From positions 1 through 5,863 of the forward strand of contig JAJYXS010000181.1 in the NCBI GenBank assembly GCA_021801615.1: 5,863 bases of DNA, given 5' to 3'. How positions within the stretch are numbered: the first letter of the stretch is position 1; every line of letters begins with the position of its first letter. Below the pieces are notes generated by a model. It worked only from the letters and a program-made list of their open reading frames with translations. It was not told where the DNA came from and ran no database searches. The translations under genes were made by a program, and so were the position numbers. Shown here piece by piece: positions 1 to 5,000 of this stretch. The DNA comes from Actinomycetes bacterium (GTDB taxonomy: Bacteria > Actinomycetota > Acidimicrobiia > Acidimicrobiales > RAAP-2).

Positions 1-70
1 GTCCCCGGTGAGGCCAGAACCGACCCTGGCAACAGGCGAGGAACCCCGAGAAGGGGTGCAGCGTGAGTGA
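1..70 (+). CDS. Possible 3' end of a gene entering from the left (partial, weak)
   Basis: Two forward frames are open from the window edge. One ends at the TGA at 64-66, with final residues GTPRRGAA. The other ends at the TGA at 68-70, with final residues GEEPREGVQRE. The third frame stops at base 9. Either ending would overlap the GTG at 63, one of them by a GTGA overlap of the kind common in coupled operons. Too little is visible to choose the frame or name a product. The second frame reads more like ordinary protein because its charge is balanced, while the first is arginine-rich. Both could be chance. Confidence 0.2.
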   Translation, partial: SPVRPEPTLATGEEPREGVQRE

Positions 71-209
71 TCACTATCGCTCACTCGGCTGCAACGGTGG
101 GTGGCGAGTACCCGATTGGGGACTGCACTGCGAGTTGCTGGTGCTCGTGGCGATCGCTGATGCCTCAAGAACCCGAAGACCGGGTGCACCGACCGCTTTC
201 CGGCGATAG
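63..209 (+). CDS. Possible small ORF, 48 residues, unknown function
   Basis: A GTG at 63 is preceded by AAGGGG at about 51-56, a reasonable Shine-Dalgarno distance away. It overlaps the stop codons of frames running in from the left. The frame runs 48 codons to TAG at 207-209. The product starts MSDHYRSLGCNGGWRVPDWG, has a short hydrophobic stretch (LLVLVAIA) near residue 30 and a basic tail. It ends about 30 nt before the ATG of the helicase-like gene, so it could be a leader or a coupled small gene. I recognise no family, and third-position G/C weakens towards the end. A competing GTG at 67 opens another frame that continues into the next gene out of phase. It may not be a gene. Confidence 0.25.
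   Translation: MSDHYRSLGCNGGWRVPDWGLHCELLVLVAIADASRTRRPGAPTAFRR
66..75. promoter_or_regulatory. Perfect 10-bp palindrome AGTGATCACT
   Basis: AGTGATCACT equals its own reverse complement. It lies within a wider, looser dyad (GTGAG at 63-67 and CTCAC at 80-84), about 165 bp before the ATG of the helicase-like gene. It could be an operator half-site arrangement for a dimeric repressor. A palindrome of this length can arise by chance, and no promoter boxes are clear around it. Confidence 0.25.
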
Positions 210-219
210 CCTACGCCGG
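200..219 (+). promoter_or_regulatory. Hairpin just upstream of the helicase-like gene's ribosome binding site
   Basis: CCGGCG (200-205) and CGCCGG (214-219) can pair over an 8-nt loop. The right arm touches the purine-rich run GGAGGGAGG (218-226), the only Shine-Dalgarno-like sequence before the ATG at 239. That run ends 12 nt before the ATG, which is longer than usual. The hairpin could modulate access to the site. This is structural inference only. Confidence 0.3.
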
Positions 220-238
220 AGGGAGGTGCGCTTCGGCG

Positions 239-1552
239 ATGGCGCTCACCACCGGTGTGGCCGATCCGCCCACGGCGGACGCCGAGATCGCGACCGCGTT
301 CAAGTGCCATGTCCAGCCGAAGGACGTCGTTGCGATCCTGGGCAGCTCCTACGAGGAGCGCCGTGCCCTGGCGCTCACCTTGTGCGCGCAGGTGGCCCGC
401 CGAGGGCTCCCGGTGCTCGTCGCCTCACCCGGGACGTCGGCTGGCGCCCTCGGTCGACGGCTCGTGGGTCTCGCCGCCGGATCGCGTGAGGTCGCGGACC
501 ACCCCGCACCGATGCAGGTGCCGGGAGCGGTGACGACGTCGTTCGTCGAGAGGATCCGTATCGTCGACGACCCCTACCAGAGCCTTGCCAGCATCTGGAG
601 GTGTGCCGCCGAGCAGGCCAGGTGCCGCACCCAACCGATCTTCGGCCTGGTCGTGATCGACCGGTTCGACGCCTACGAGTCCTTCGGAGAGGATCTGGGG
701 CGCCTGCGCGAGACCGCCCGGTTGCTCGGCGCGCCGGTCGCAGTCCTCGCCTTCAGCGCATCTCGTGCCGGCAGCCTCGTGCGCGTCGCCGACCTCGTCT
801 GCGTGGTCGAAGAAGGATCGGTGCGCCCGACGGCCGGTGGGACACCCCCGGTGTGGATCGGCCGCGTCCCCTGGGGGCACGAGAAGGTCTCGCTCGTGGC
901 GATGGACGAGCCAGGCGCGAGCGCGCTCACGGTCCCCTTCGTCGTCTCGGCGTTGAACCGCCTCGGAGGCTTTCCGGACCTGGCCGCCAGGGAGCTGTGC
1001 TGCGACCGTGACGGCGCCCTCCTCGGGTGGAGGGCCTTCGATCTCACGACCCCCGTCCGCGGACGAGCGCTGCTCACCTCGCCGTACCTCGGGACCCCCT
1101 GGCACACCCCGGTCGAGACGGCCACCTGCCGGCTTCGTCGCCACCGCGCGCCGGATCCGGGGTGCAACTGCGGGATCTACGCGACGCTCGATCTCGACCT
1201 CGCCGTCTCCAAGGTGCGGTCTCCCCAAAGTGCGGGGGTGGTGGCGCTCGCGCGCGGGTGGGGACGCGTCGCGATCCACGAGGAGGGGTGGCGGGCCGAG
1301 CACGTCCAGCCGGCTGTCGTCTTCGGCACAGTCCCAGACGACGAGAAGGTCGAGCTCGCCTATCGCTACGAGTGCGAGATCGTGAGCCCGAGAAGAAGGA
1401 GGAACTGGTGGATATCGGCGGCTTCGTTCGACTCGAGACGGTCGAGCTCGAAAACGGCATCGACCACATCGCCGGGAAGGCGCACGTCCGAGAGGACGTT
1501 CCCTCCCCGCCCGCAAGAGACGTGCCCGCAGGAACCGGGAGCACATCGGTGA
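239..1552 (+). CDS. Catalytically degenerate DnaB/RecA-like ATPase fused to a CGIYA domain
   Basis: Residues about 28-190 follow the core of a replicative helicase C-terminal (RecA-like) domain. A strand and loop LGSSYEERRALAL (34-46) sits where Walker A should be, LVVIDRFDAYE (137-147) matches the DnaB Walker B strand, and LGAPVAVLAFSASR (163-176) matches the following DnaB strand. The loop has no GKT/GKS, so ATP hydrolysis is unlikely. A second region (about 263-381) begins GWRAFDL and carries C297, C309 and C311 in HRAPDPGCNCGIYA (302-315), then VVALARGWGRVAIHEEGWRAE (334-354, two short strands with WG and HE motifs). I know this pattern from uncharacterised actinobacterial proteins; the cysteines may bind zinc. 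I infer a structural or regulatory role on DNA, possibly in plasmid or phage-like replication. The ATG is preceded by GGAGG at a long 12-nt spacing. Residues after about 382 are low complexity (RRRRNWW, then serine/arginine-rich) and are probably a shifted frame rather than true protein. Confidence 0.75.
   Translation: MALTTGVADPPTADAEIATAFKCHVQPKDVVAILGSSYEERRALALTLCAQVARRGLPVLVASPGTSAGALGRRLVGLAAGSREVADHPAPMQVPGAVTTSFVERIRIVDDPYQSLASIWRCAAEQARCRTQPIFGLVVIDRFDAYESFGEDLGRLRETARLLGAPVAVLAFSASRAGSLVRVADLVCVVEEGSVRPTAGGTPPVWIGRVPWGHEKVSLVAMDEPGASALTVPFVVSALNRLGGFPDLAARELCCDRDGALLGWRAFDLTTPVRGRALLTSPYLGTPWHTPVETATCRLRRHRAPDPGCNCGIYATLDLDLAVSKVRSPQSAGVVALARGWGRVAIHEEGWRAEHVQPAVVFGTVPDDEKVELAYRYECEIVSPRRRRNWWISAASFDSRRSSSKTASTTSPGRRTSERTFPPRPQETCPQEPGAHR
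1396..1402 (+). promoter_or_regulatory. Shine-Dalgarno AAGGAGG before GTG at 1408
   Basis: AAGGAGG lies 5 nt before a GTG that opens the frame of the next entry. It is the best Shine-Dalgarno match on the + strand, but it sits inside the annotated upstream gene. It may equally be the codons for KKEEL in a shifted continuation of that gene. Confidence 0.35.
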
Positions 1553-1584
1553 GGACGCGCAGCGTCGCGAGGACTTCCCGGTGA
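1408..1584 (+). CDS. Overlapping small ORF, or frameshifted tail of the helicase-like gene
   Basis: From about 1384 to 1500 the frame one base behind the upstream gene has strong G/C at third positions and reads like protein: EPEKKEELVDIGGFVRLETV, then ELENGIDHIAGKAHVRED. Two readings fit. A GTG at 1408 with a good Shine-Dalgarno could start a separate 58-residue gene, but that would overlap its neighbour by 145 nt. Or one base is missing near 1384 and this is the real C-terminal extension of the helicase-like protein. After about 1500 the coding look passes to the third frame (NREHIGEDAQRREDFPV), open to TGA at 1740-1742, which favours accumulated shifts. I recognise no domain. Confidence 0.35.
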   Translation: MDIGGFVRLETVELENGIDHIAGKAHVREDVPSPPARDVPAGTGSTSVRTRSVARTSR

Positions 1585-1940
1585 GCCTTCAGATCGGGCC
1601 CGCGCCCGTACCACCTGGCTCGCACTCCAAGATCGGTCTCCCCGCTCGCAGGTCGTCAAGGGACGTGGGCACACCGCTGGGTTGGAGGTGCGACGCGGGG
1701 TCAGTCGTCCTTGCCGTGCCCGCGGCCGCCCTGGTCAGTTGACGTTGGCAGCCCTCGCCGGGGCCCATCACCGCCTGAGTGCTTGGGACCCTTCGTGGAC
1801 CTGACAAATCGGCTCCCGAGGCCCGCCGAGGAGTACCGAGCGTCGCGGCGACAGTTGGCGGACCGTCGCGCCGCCTGCGTTGGGGCTCTCCTCGTTGCGA
1901 GCAGGGGGAGGATCTCGATGAGGCGACGGGACCATGTCCG
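1585..1940. other. Stretch without a convincing gene
   Basis: Open frames exist on both strands but have mixed third-position composition, many arginine/proline/serine runs and no recognisable domain. The first 60 bases may be the end of a frameshifted + strand gene that stops at 1742. The rest is probably gene debris beside the insertion-sequence scrap. I see no RNA gene, clear promoter or terminator here. Confidence 0.4.
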
Positions 1941-1976
1941 TATTCGCAGTATTCGCAGAATTCGCAGTATTTGCAG
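1941..1976 (+). repeat. Four tandem 9-bp repeats, A+T-rich
   Basis: The unit is TATTCGCAG. Copies are at 1941-1949 and 1950-1958 (exact), 1959-1967 (AATTCGCAG) and 1968-1976 (TATTTGCAG). The length is a multiple of three, so a frame crossing it reads a three-residue period. It is much more A+T-rich than its surroundings and lies 15 bp before the IstB scrap. It could be a replication-slippage product or a protein-binding array. No CRISPR-like spacing is present. Confidence 0.9.
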
Positions 1977-1991
1977 TGTGAGCCCAACACC

Positions 1992-2084
1992 AACGGGTGC
2001 GGCAAGACCCATCTGGCGGTCGCCCTGGGGACCTTGGCCGTCGAGGCCGGCTATCGGGGCTACTTCACGACCGGCGACGACATG
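1992..2084 (+). pseudogene. istB: IstB (IS21-family helper ATPase) fragment around Walker A
   Basis: IstB is the ATPase that assists the IstA transposase of IS21-type elements. Thirty-one codons match its P-loop region: NGCGKTHLAVALG, then AVEAGYRGYFTTGDDM. The Walker A lysine codon is at 2004-2006. A full IstB is about 250 residues. Here the N-terminal hundred or so residues, the first glycine of the P-loop, everything after GDDM and all of istA are missing. The codons keep very high third-position G/C, so the loss looks like deletion rather than slow decay. The frame runs on to a stop at 2121-2123 through unrelated sequence that belongs to a recombinase read on the other strand. Confidence 0.8.
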
Positions 2085-2235
2085 ACTGGAAGAAGGACCG
2101 CAGGTCGTAGTGGTAGGCCTTGAGCGTTCGTCCCGAGTAGCTCGCCAAGAAGGCAGCGGCGGCGACTTCGGCCTGGTTGCGGCCGTCCGGGCCGGCGAGC
2201 TCGACTGCGACGCTGAACGTCTCGGTGGTGGACAT
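2065..2235 (-). pseudogene. Tyrosine recombinase (phage-type integrase), N-terminal fragment
   Basis: Reading leftward from ATG at 2235, the first 50 codons match the N-terminal core-binding (SAM-like) domain of actinobacterial tyrosine recombinases: AAFLASYSGRTLKAYHYDLR followed by SFFQ. After Q50 (codon 2086-2088) the similarity stops and the frame ends at TGA 2065-2067 after six junk codons (SCRRRS). The catalytic domain, with its R-H-R-Y residues, is absent, so no activity is possible. GGGAGG at 2242-2247 is 6 nt from the ATG, so the start of the gene is intact. The break coincides with the end of the IstB scrap on the opposite strand, which points to an insertion-sequence-linked deletion. 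The 56-codon frame is easy to miss because of its length. Confidence 0.75.
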
Positions 2236-2360
2236 GGCATGCCTCCCTTGTCGATGGGAAGCCCAGCCAACTTCAGCGGGACGACATTCTCACATTGTCC
2301 TCGGGCCGGCGGTATGGGCGCACTCTGGCGCTGAGAAACCGAGCGGTAGGGGACGGGGAG
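2236..2360. other. Upstream region of the recombinase fragment and gap to paralogue A
   Basis: These 125 bp lie between the recombinase start and the end of paralogue A. They hold the recombinase Shine-Dalgarno (2242-2247), an 8-bp palindrome GGCATGCC (2236-2243) and a weak dyad with GGAC and GTCC arms (about 2279-2301). I cannot identify clear -35/-10 boxes or an attachment site. Confidence 0.4.
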
Positions 2361-2374
2361 TCAAGCCTCCGTCC
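2351..2374. terminator. Hairpin spanning the stop codon of paralogue A
   Basis: GGACGGGGAG (2351-2360) pairs with CTCCGTCC (2367-2374) if two G are bulged, over a short loop that contains the TGA of paralogue A (2361-2363 on the - strand). It is well placed to end the leftward operon or protect its 3' end. No T-tract follows on the - strand, so it is not a classical intrinsic terminator. Confidence 0.3.
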
Positions 2375-2927
2375 AAAGTCGTTCTGCCGATTCGGCAGCG
2401 GCGACGAGCTCAGAAGCGTCCGCATCGACGGTCTGCTCGCCGAGGCCCATTGCCGGCCATACCGAGATCCAGCGCATGAGGCCAGCCGAGGGAAGTGGCC
2501 ATAGCCAAAACGCTTGGCGGTACTCATGAGGATGTCCGGACCCTGCTCGAGGGAAGAGGAGCACTTCCTTCGGCCGTAGCTCACGCGATTGATCGGCGAA
2601 CCTCTCCGAGGCACCTGCCCGTCCGTCGCTGAAGCGGACTCCGAGCCGGAACGAAGTGGGGTCTCGAAGGACTGTGTGGCGTCGCGTCGAAGGGTCCGGG
2701 TTCCGGTCTTTGAGCCTCAGGACCAGCTCGAACAGTACCCCCGAGGGGAATGCCTCGAAGTCCTGCACCGCTGCATAGGCATCATCGGAGCGAATGAGGA
2801 CAGTCCGCCACGGGACGAACTCGCCGATCATTCCTGGTGGTAGACCTGACGCCCCGTCTGGAAGCCGCCGCTCGACATAGCCGGGGAAGTCATCGAAGAA
2901 GCTCACTTCGTGATCATGGCTCACCAC
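2361..2927 (-). CDS. Paralogue A of an uncharacterised WP-motif family (188 residues)
   Basis: I recognise no named domain and do not assign a function. It has no signal peptide or membrane segment, so it is probably cytoplasmic. Landmarks shared with the two relatives at 3752-4180 and 4174-4776 are FEAFPSGVLFELVLRL (57-72), LGVRFSDGR (95-103) and FWLWPLPSAG...WISVWPAMGL (140-162). An alanine/glutamate-rich helix follows (169-186). Similar proteins occur as hypotheticals in actinobacteria; that is recollection, not a search. The start is GTG at 2927, followed at once by a second GTG (2924). Neither has a good Shine-Dalgarno. About a third of codons end in A or T (62 of 188 by hand count), clearly more than in paralogue C, so A may have a different origin. 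It is the last gene of the leftward cluster, 60 nt after the 212-residue gene. Confidence 0.8.
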   Translation of the reverse strand: MVSHDHEVSFFDDFPGYVERRLPDGASGLPPGMIGEFVPWRTVLIRSDDAYAAVQDFEAFPSGVLFELVLRLKDRNPDPSTRRHTVLRDPTSFRLGVRFSDGRAGASERFADQSRELRPKEVLLFPRAGSGHPHEYRQAFWLWPLPSAGLMRWISVWPAMGLGEQTVDADASELVAAAESAERLWTEA

Positions 2928-2987
2928 ACTGTCGGGCGCCCGCGAACCGGCGTACTGGGGCGCGTCGTTTGGTTCAAGCGGCTGTCC

Positions 2988-3626
2988 TTATGGGGCAAGG
3001 TCTCCAAGTTGGTCGTGCCGCCACAGCGGCCCGTATGCGTCGAGTCGAAAGCGGGTGGCAACGCGGTCGTCGATATATGCCGTCCATGAAGTGAGGATCC
3101 CGAGGTCGCCGTCGAACTCCCCTTCGTAGCCGTCGGCACCGATCGTGATGAGCTCAGGCACGGCGAACATCGCATCGTGCGTCTCGAGATCGGCCCCGGC
3201 GATCTCCAGGTGCTCGGCCCACGGTGGGGGAACGACGGCTCCGAGTGGCTCAGGGTGGAGCAAGCGGCGGAGCGACTTGTCACCAAACGTCGCGTCAGCC
3301 GGACCGAGGATTTCGCCTTTGGCCGGACGGCCTCGGATGAGTGCCGTGAGCCCCTCGGCCCAGGCGACCAGGGCTATGTCGCTCTCTCGCGGCATATCTG
3401 GGATGGCGTAGTCGGTCTCGACGTCGATCATGGCCAGTCGCCACGGGTCGCGCAGCGCCGCGAAGGCATCTCGGAACAACTGGCGGCCCGAGAGATCGGC
3501 GAAGCCTTCGGCCTTGAAGTCAGGATTGTTCCTGAGGTGGAAACGCTTGCGCCCGAGATCCTCGAGCCCGAGGTCCCTCACCAGCTCGAGCGTCCCGCAG
3601 AGCACCTCCCACATGGCGTCTTCCAT
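2988..3626 (-). CDS. Uncharacterised 212-residue protein
   Basis: I do not recognise this protein. It is acidic and soluble in appearance, with no signal peptide or membrane span. Its first part is probably helical (MWEVLCGTLELVRDLGLEDL, 5-24), followed by a tryptophan/aspartate-rich segment DPWRLAMIDVETDYAIPDMP (60-79), a helix ALVAWAEGLTALIRG, and a C-terminal half with many aspartates (GADGYEGEFDGDLGILTSW) ending GPLWRHDQLGDLAP. ATG 3626 lacks a Shine-Dalgarno. The in-frame ATG at 3614 has GGAAG 6 nt before it and may be the true start. It sits between paralogues B and A on the same strand, so it may be cotranscribed with them, but it shares none of their motifs. Its codon use is ordinary for the region, with some A/T-ending codons, which supports real coding. 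Confidence 0.75.
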   Translation of the reverse strand: MEDAMWEVLCGTLELVRDLGLEDLGRKRFHLRNNPDFKAEGFADLSGRQLFRDAFAALRDPWRLAMIDVETDYAIPDMPRESDIALVAWAEGLTALIRGRPAKGEILGPADATFGDKSLRRLLHPEPLGAVVPPPWAEHLEIAGADLETHDAMFAVPELITIGADGYEGEFDGDLGILTSWTAYIDDRVATRFRLDAYGPLWRHDQLGDLAP

Positions 3627-3675
3627 CGGCGACCAGTACGCGCTTCACAGTACTGCGACAGACAGCGCGTGGTGC

Positions 3676-3765
3676 CTAGCCGGCGTTCGGCAGCACCCGG
3701 TCACGCCAGACGTGGCGGACTTCGGGGACACCCGACAGCGACTCGCTCGCTTCATGTCGGACGCG
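3676..3765 (-). pseudogene. Likely out-of-frame C-terminal remainder of paralogue B
   Basis: After B's stop, a different - strand frame reads about 27 codons with sense-like composition (HEASESLSGVPEVRHVWRD, then RVLPNAG) before TAG. It has no start codon or ribosome binding site of its own. The position and an initial alanine/glutamate/serine segment suit the tail helix seen in paralogues A and C. Without a homologue alignment this is inference. Confidence 0.35.
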
Positions 3766-4180
3766 GAAGTGCGACGTCGAACCGCACGGAAATGTCTCGC
3801 GCCGGCCACTTCCAGGTGATCACGAAGGGACCGGCGGGCCGAGGAGTGAGCCACCAGTCGATGCGGACGCCCCAGCGGCTGAGCCACGTGAGGCGTGGAT
3901 GCTCGTCGCCCTCTCCCGGGAAGCTCGTGGTCGACACCACGAGTCCGTCTGCGTACCGTGCGCCGACGTCGAGCGAGGCGAACTCGGGTGCCAGTGTCCC
4001 TCGCCCAGCACCCACAGCGCTGGGCTCGCGCTCGAAGATCTCGGTCTCGAAGGAGACCCCCGTCGAGAACAGCCGGAAGCGGTCCGCGACGATGATCCAA
4101 CCCGGGGCCTGGGTGGCAACGGCGAGGACACCGGCCGACGTCGGCAGCTCGTCTGGCTTGGGCCGGGCGCTCGTCAGCAC
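3752..4180 (-). CDS. Paralogue B of the WP-motif family, probably C-terminally frameshifted
   Basis: Starts at GTG 4180, which overlaps the TGA of paralogue C (4174-4176), with GGAG 5 nt upstream. Translation is therefore probably coupled to C. The frame is open further upstream but that part is a shadow of C. Family landmarks are FRLFSTGVSFETEIF (35-49), VGARYADG (72-79), WGVRIDWWLTPRPAGPF (103-119) and WKWPARDI (123-130). The product ends at residue 142, about 20-30 residues short of its relatives, just where they have an alanine-rich helix. In another - strand frame the next bases read EASESLSGVPEVRHVWRDRV and end at TAG 3676-3678. That has a protein-like composition, so one or more indels near 3750-3770 probably truncated it. 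Function unknown. Confidence 0.75.
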   Translation of the reverse strand: MLTSARPKPDELPTSAGVLAVATQAPGWIIVADRFRLFSTGVSFETEIFEREPSAVGAGRGTLAPEFASLDVGARYADGLVVSTTSFPGEGDEHPRLTWLSRWGVRIDWWLTPRPAGPFVITWKWPARDISVRFDVALPRPT

Positions 4181-4776
4181 GTGAGCTCCGAGAGCGGCTG
4201 GGCGCGTGACGCCGCCTCGCGCAGCGCTCGAGCGTCGGCCCTCGCTTCGGTGCGCACGAGACCCGCGTACGGCCACTCGACGCTGAAGACGACGTCGCCG
4301 GGCGGCGGGAGCGGCGAGAGCCACCACCCGAGGTCGGCGCGGACCCAGTCGTCCGGCGGCCCAGCAGATCCGCCGCCGTTGCCGATCTGCAGGACCCCGC
4401 GCAAGTTGGTGCCGTGGGCGTCGAGATTGGAGATCGTCGTCCCGTCAGAGAAGGTGACCGTAAAGCGCACGCACTCTGGCGGAGCTGTCCCGGGCTCTCG
4501 CCACTCCACCGTCATGCCGCGCTCGAAGACCTGTGCCCCGCCATCGGGCAATGTCGCCGTTCGCGCCGCGATGACGAAGAAGAAGGCGAGACCGCTGGGC
4601 CACGCTCGGAACGAGTCGAGCCCGGCGAGGAGGCCCGGGGGCGTCTCCCAGCGAAGGGTCAACGGGATGACGCCAGGAAGCAGCGTTCGCGGCTCGACCA
4701 TCGAGAACGATCGCGGTGACGTTGTCCCGGCGCCATCAGATGGAGGCATGGACGCGGAGCGTACAGGTGCGTCCAT
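4174..4776 (-). CDS. Paralogue C of the WP-motif family (200 residues)
   Basis: The best preserved member of the three-gene family; function unknown. Landmarks are LLPGVIPLTLRW (32-43), FRAWPSGLAFFFVIAAR (56-72), VRFTVTFSDGT (103-113), a glycine-rich loop GNGGGSAGPP (132-141) then DDWVRADLGWWLSPLPPPGD (142-161), FSVEWPYAGL (164-173) and an alanine/arginine helix (180-192). The hydrophobic stretch at 62-70 is a likely buried strand, not a membrane span. Third-position G/C is high (about 83% by hand count) except in the first 25 codons, so translation may really begin at ATG 4749 or ATG 4701. None of the three starts has a good Shine-Dalgarno. Its stop overlaps the GTG of paralogue B by 7 nt. 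It begins 56 nt after the excisionase-like gene on the same strand, so it may be under that operon's control. Confidence 0.82.
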   Translation of the reverse strand: MDAPVRSASMPPSDGAGTTSPRSFSMVEPRTLLPGVIPLTLRWETPPGLLAGLDSFRAWPSGLAFFFVIAARTATLPDGGAQVFERGMTVEWREPGTAPPECVRFTVTFSDGTTISNLDAHGTNLRGVLQIGNGGGSAGPPDDWVRADLGWWLSPLPPPGDVVFSVEWPYAGLVRTEARADARALREAASRAQPLSELTC

Positions 4777-4832
4777 CGTCGGAGCTGGGGTGATGCGAAC
4801 CCGGCGGTCCGTGACGCGTCGCGGACCGCGGC

Positions 4833-5000
4833 TTACGAGGCCTTTGCCCGGTACTCTTCGAGTGCGTCCTCGGGCACGTGAGCGATGCCGTCGATCATCT
4901 GGTAGCGCAGCTTCCGCTGCTGGATCAGGCGGAGGATCTCCTTGGTCGGCACATCCAGTCGGCGAGCCGCCTCTGAAGCCCTGAGCAGTTCAGATGACAT
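4833..5000 (-). CDS. Excisionase-family helix-turn-helix protein (55 residues)
   Basis: A complete small DNA-binding protein of the excisionase / MerR-like HTH_17 type. It starts MSSELLRASEAARRLDVPTK; the segment to residue 45 gives the pattern: a helix (SEAARRLDV), the turn, a recognition helix (PTKEILRLIQQRKL), then a short hairpin wing ending VPEDALEEYR. The usual length of such solo domains is 50-80 residues. I chose ATG 5000 because GGAGG (5006-5010) sits 5 nt before it; longer starts at 5018 lack such a site. It overlaps the end of the 67-residue gene by 11 nt. It could be an excisionase-type directionality factor left from an integrated element (a recombinase fragment lies 2.6 kb away), or a local regulator of the paralogue genes downstream. 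The sequence does not decide. Confidence 0.9.
   Translation of the reverse strand: MSSELLRASEAARRLDVPTKEILRLIQQRKLRYQMIDGIAHVPEDALEEYRAKAS

Noticed and set aside
43..57. ACCCC-GAGAA-GGGGT hairpin as a terminator
   Set aside because: Five-base-pair stem with no T-tract after it; more likely chance or part of the Shine-Dalgarno region of the GTG at 63.
425..1546. Long - strand frame opposite the helicase-like gene (373 codons)
   Set aside because: Arginine/proline-rich mirror of the real gene in high-GC DNA. It has no domain, and the + strand carries recognisable motifs.
1941..1976. Repeats as a CRISPR array
   Set aside because: Units are 9 bp and directly adjacent, with no spacers and no cas genes.
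1711..2085. 124-codon + frame overlapping the IstB scrap
   Set aside because: Out of phase with the IstB match and without a recognisable domain.
2065..2235. Complete small regulator instead of a recombinase fragment
   Set aside because: The SGRTLKAYHYDLRSFF pattern is the recombinase N-terminal domain, and the similarity stops abruptly at the insertion-sequence junction.
1701..2270. 189-codon - strand frame across the repeats and recombinase fragment
   Set aside because: Runs out of phase with the recombinase reading, serine/proline/arginine-rich, and reads the 9-bp repeat only as a leucine/arginine/isoleucine period. A shadow frame.
3177..4184. 335-codon + frame opposite the 212-residue gene and paralogue B
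   Set aside because: Antisense shadow crossing two - strand genes with better codon bias and family motifs; low complexity throughout.
3899..4984. 361-codon + frame opposite paralogues B and C and the HTH gene
   Set aside because: Arginine/serine/glycine-rich antisense shadow that would span three genes of the opposite strand.
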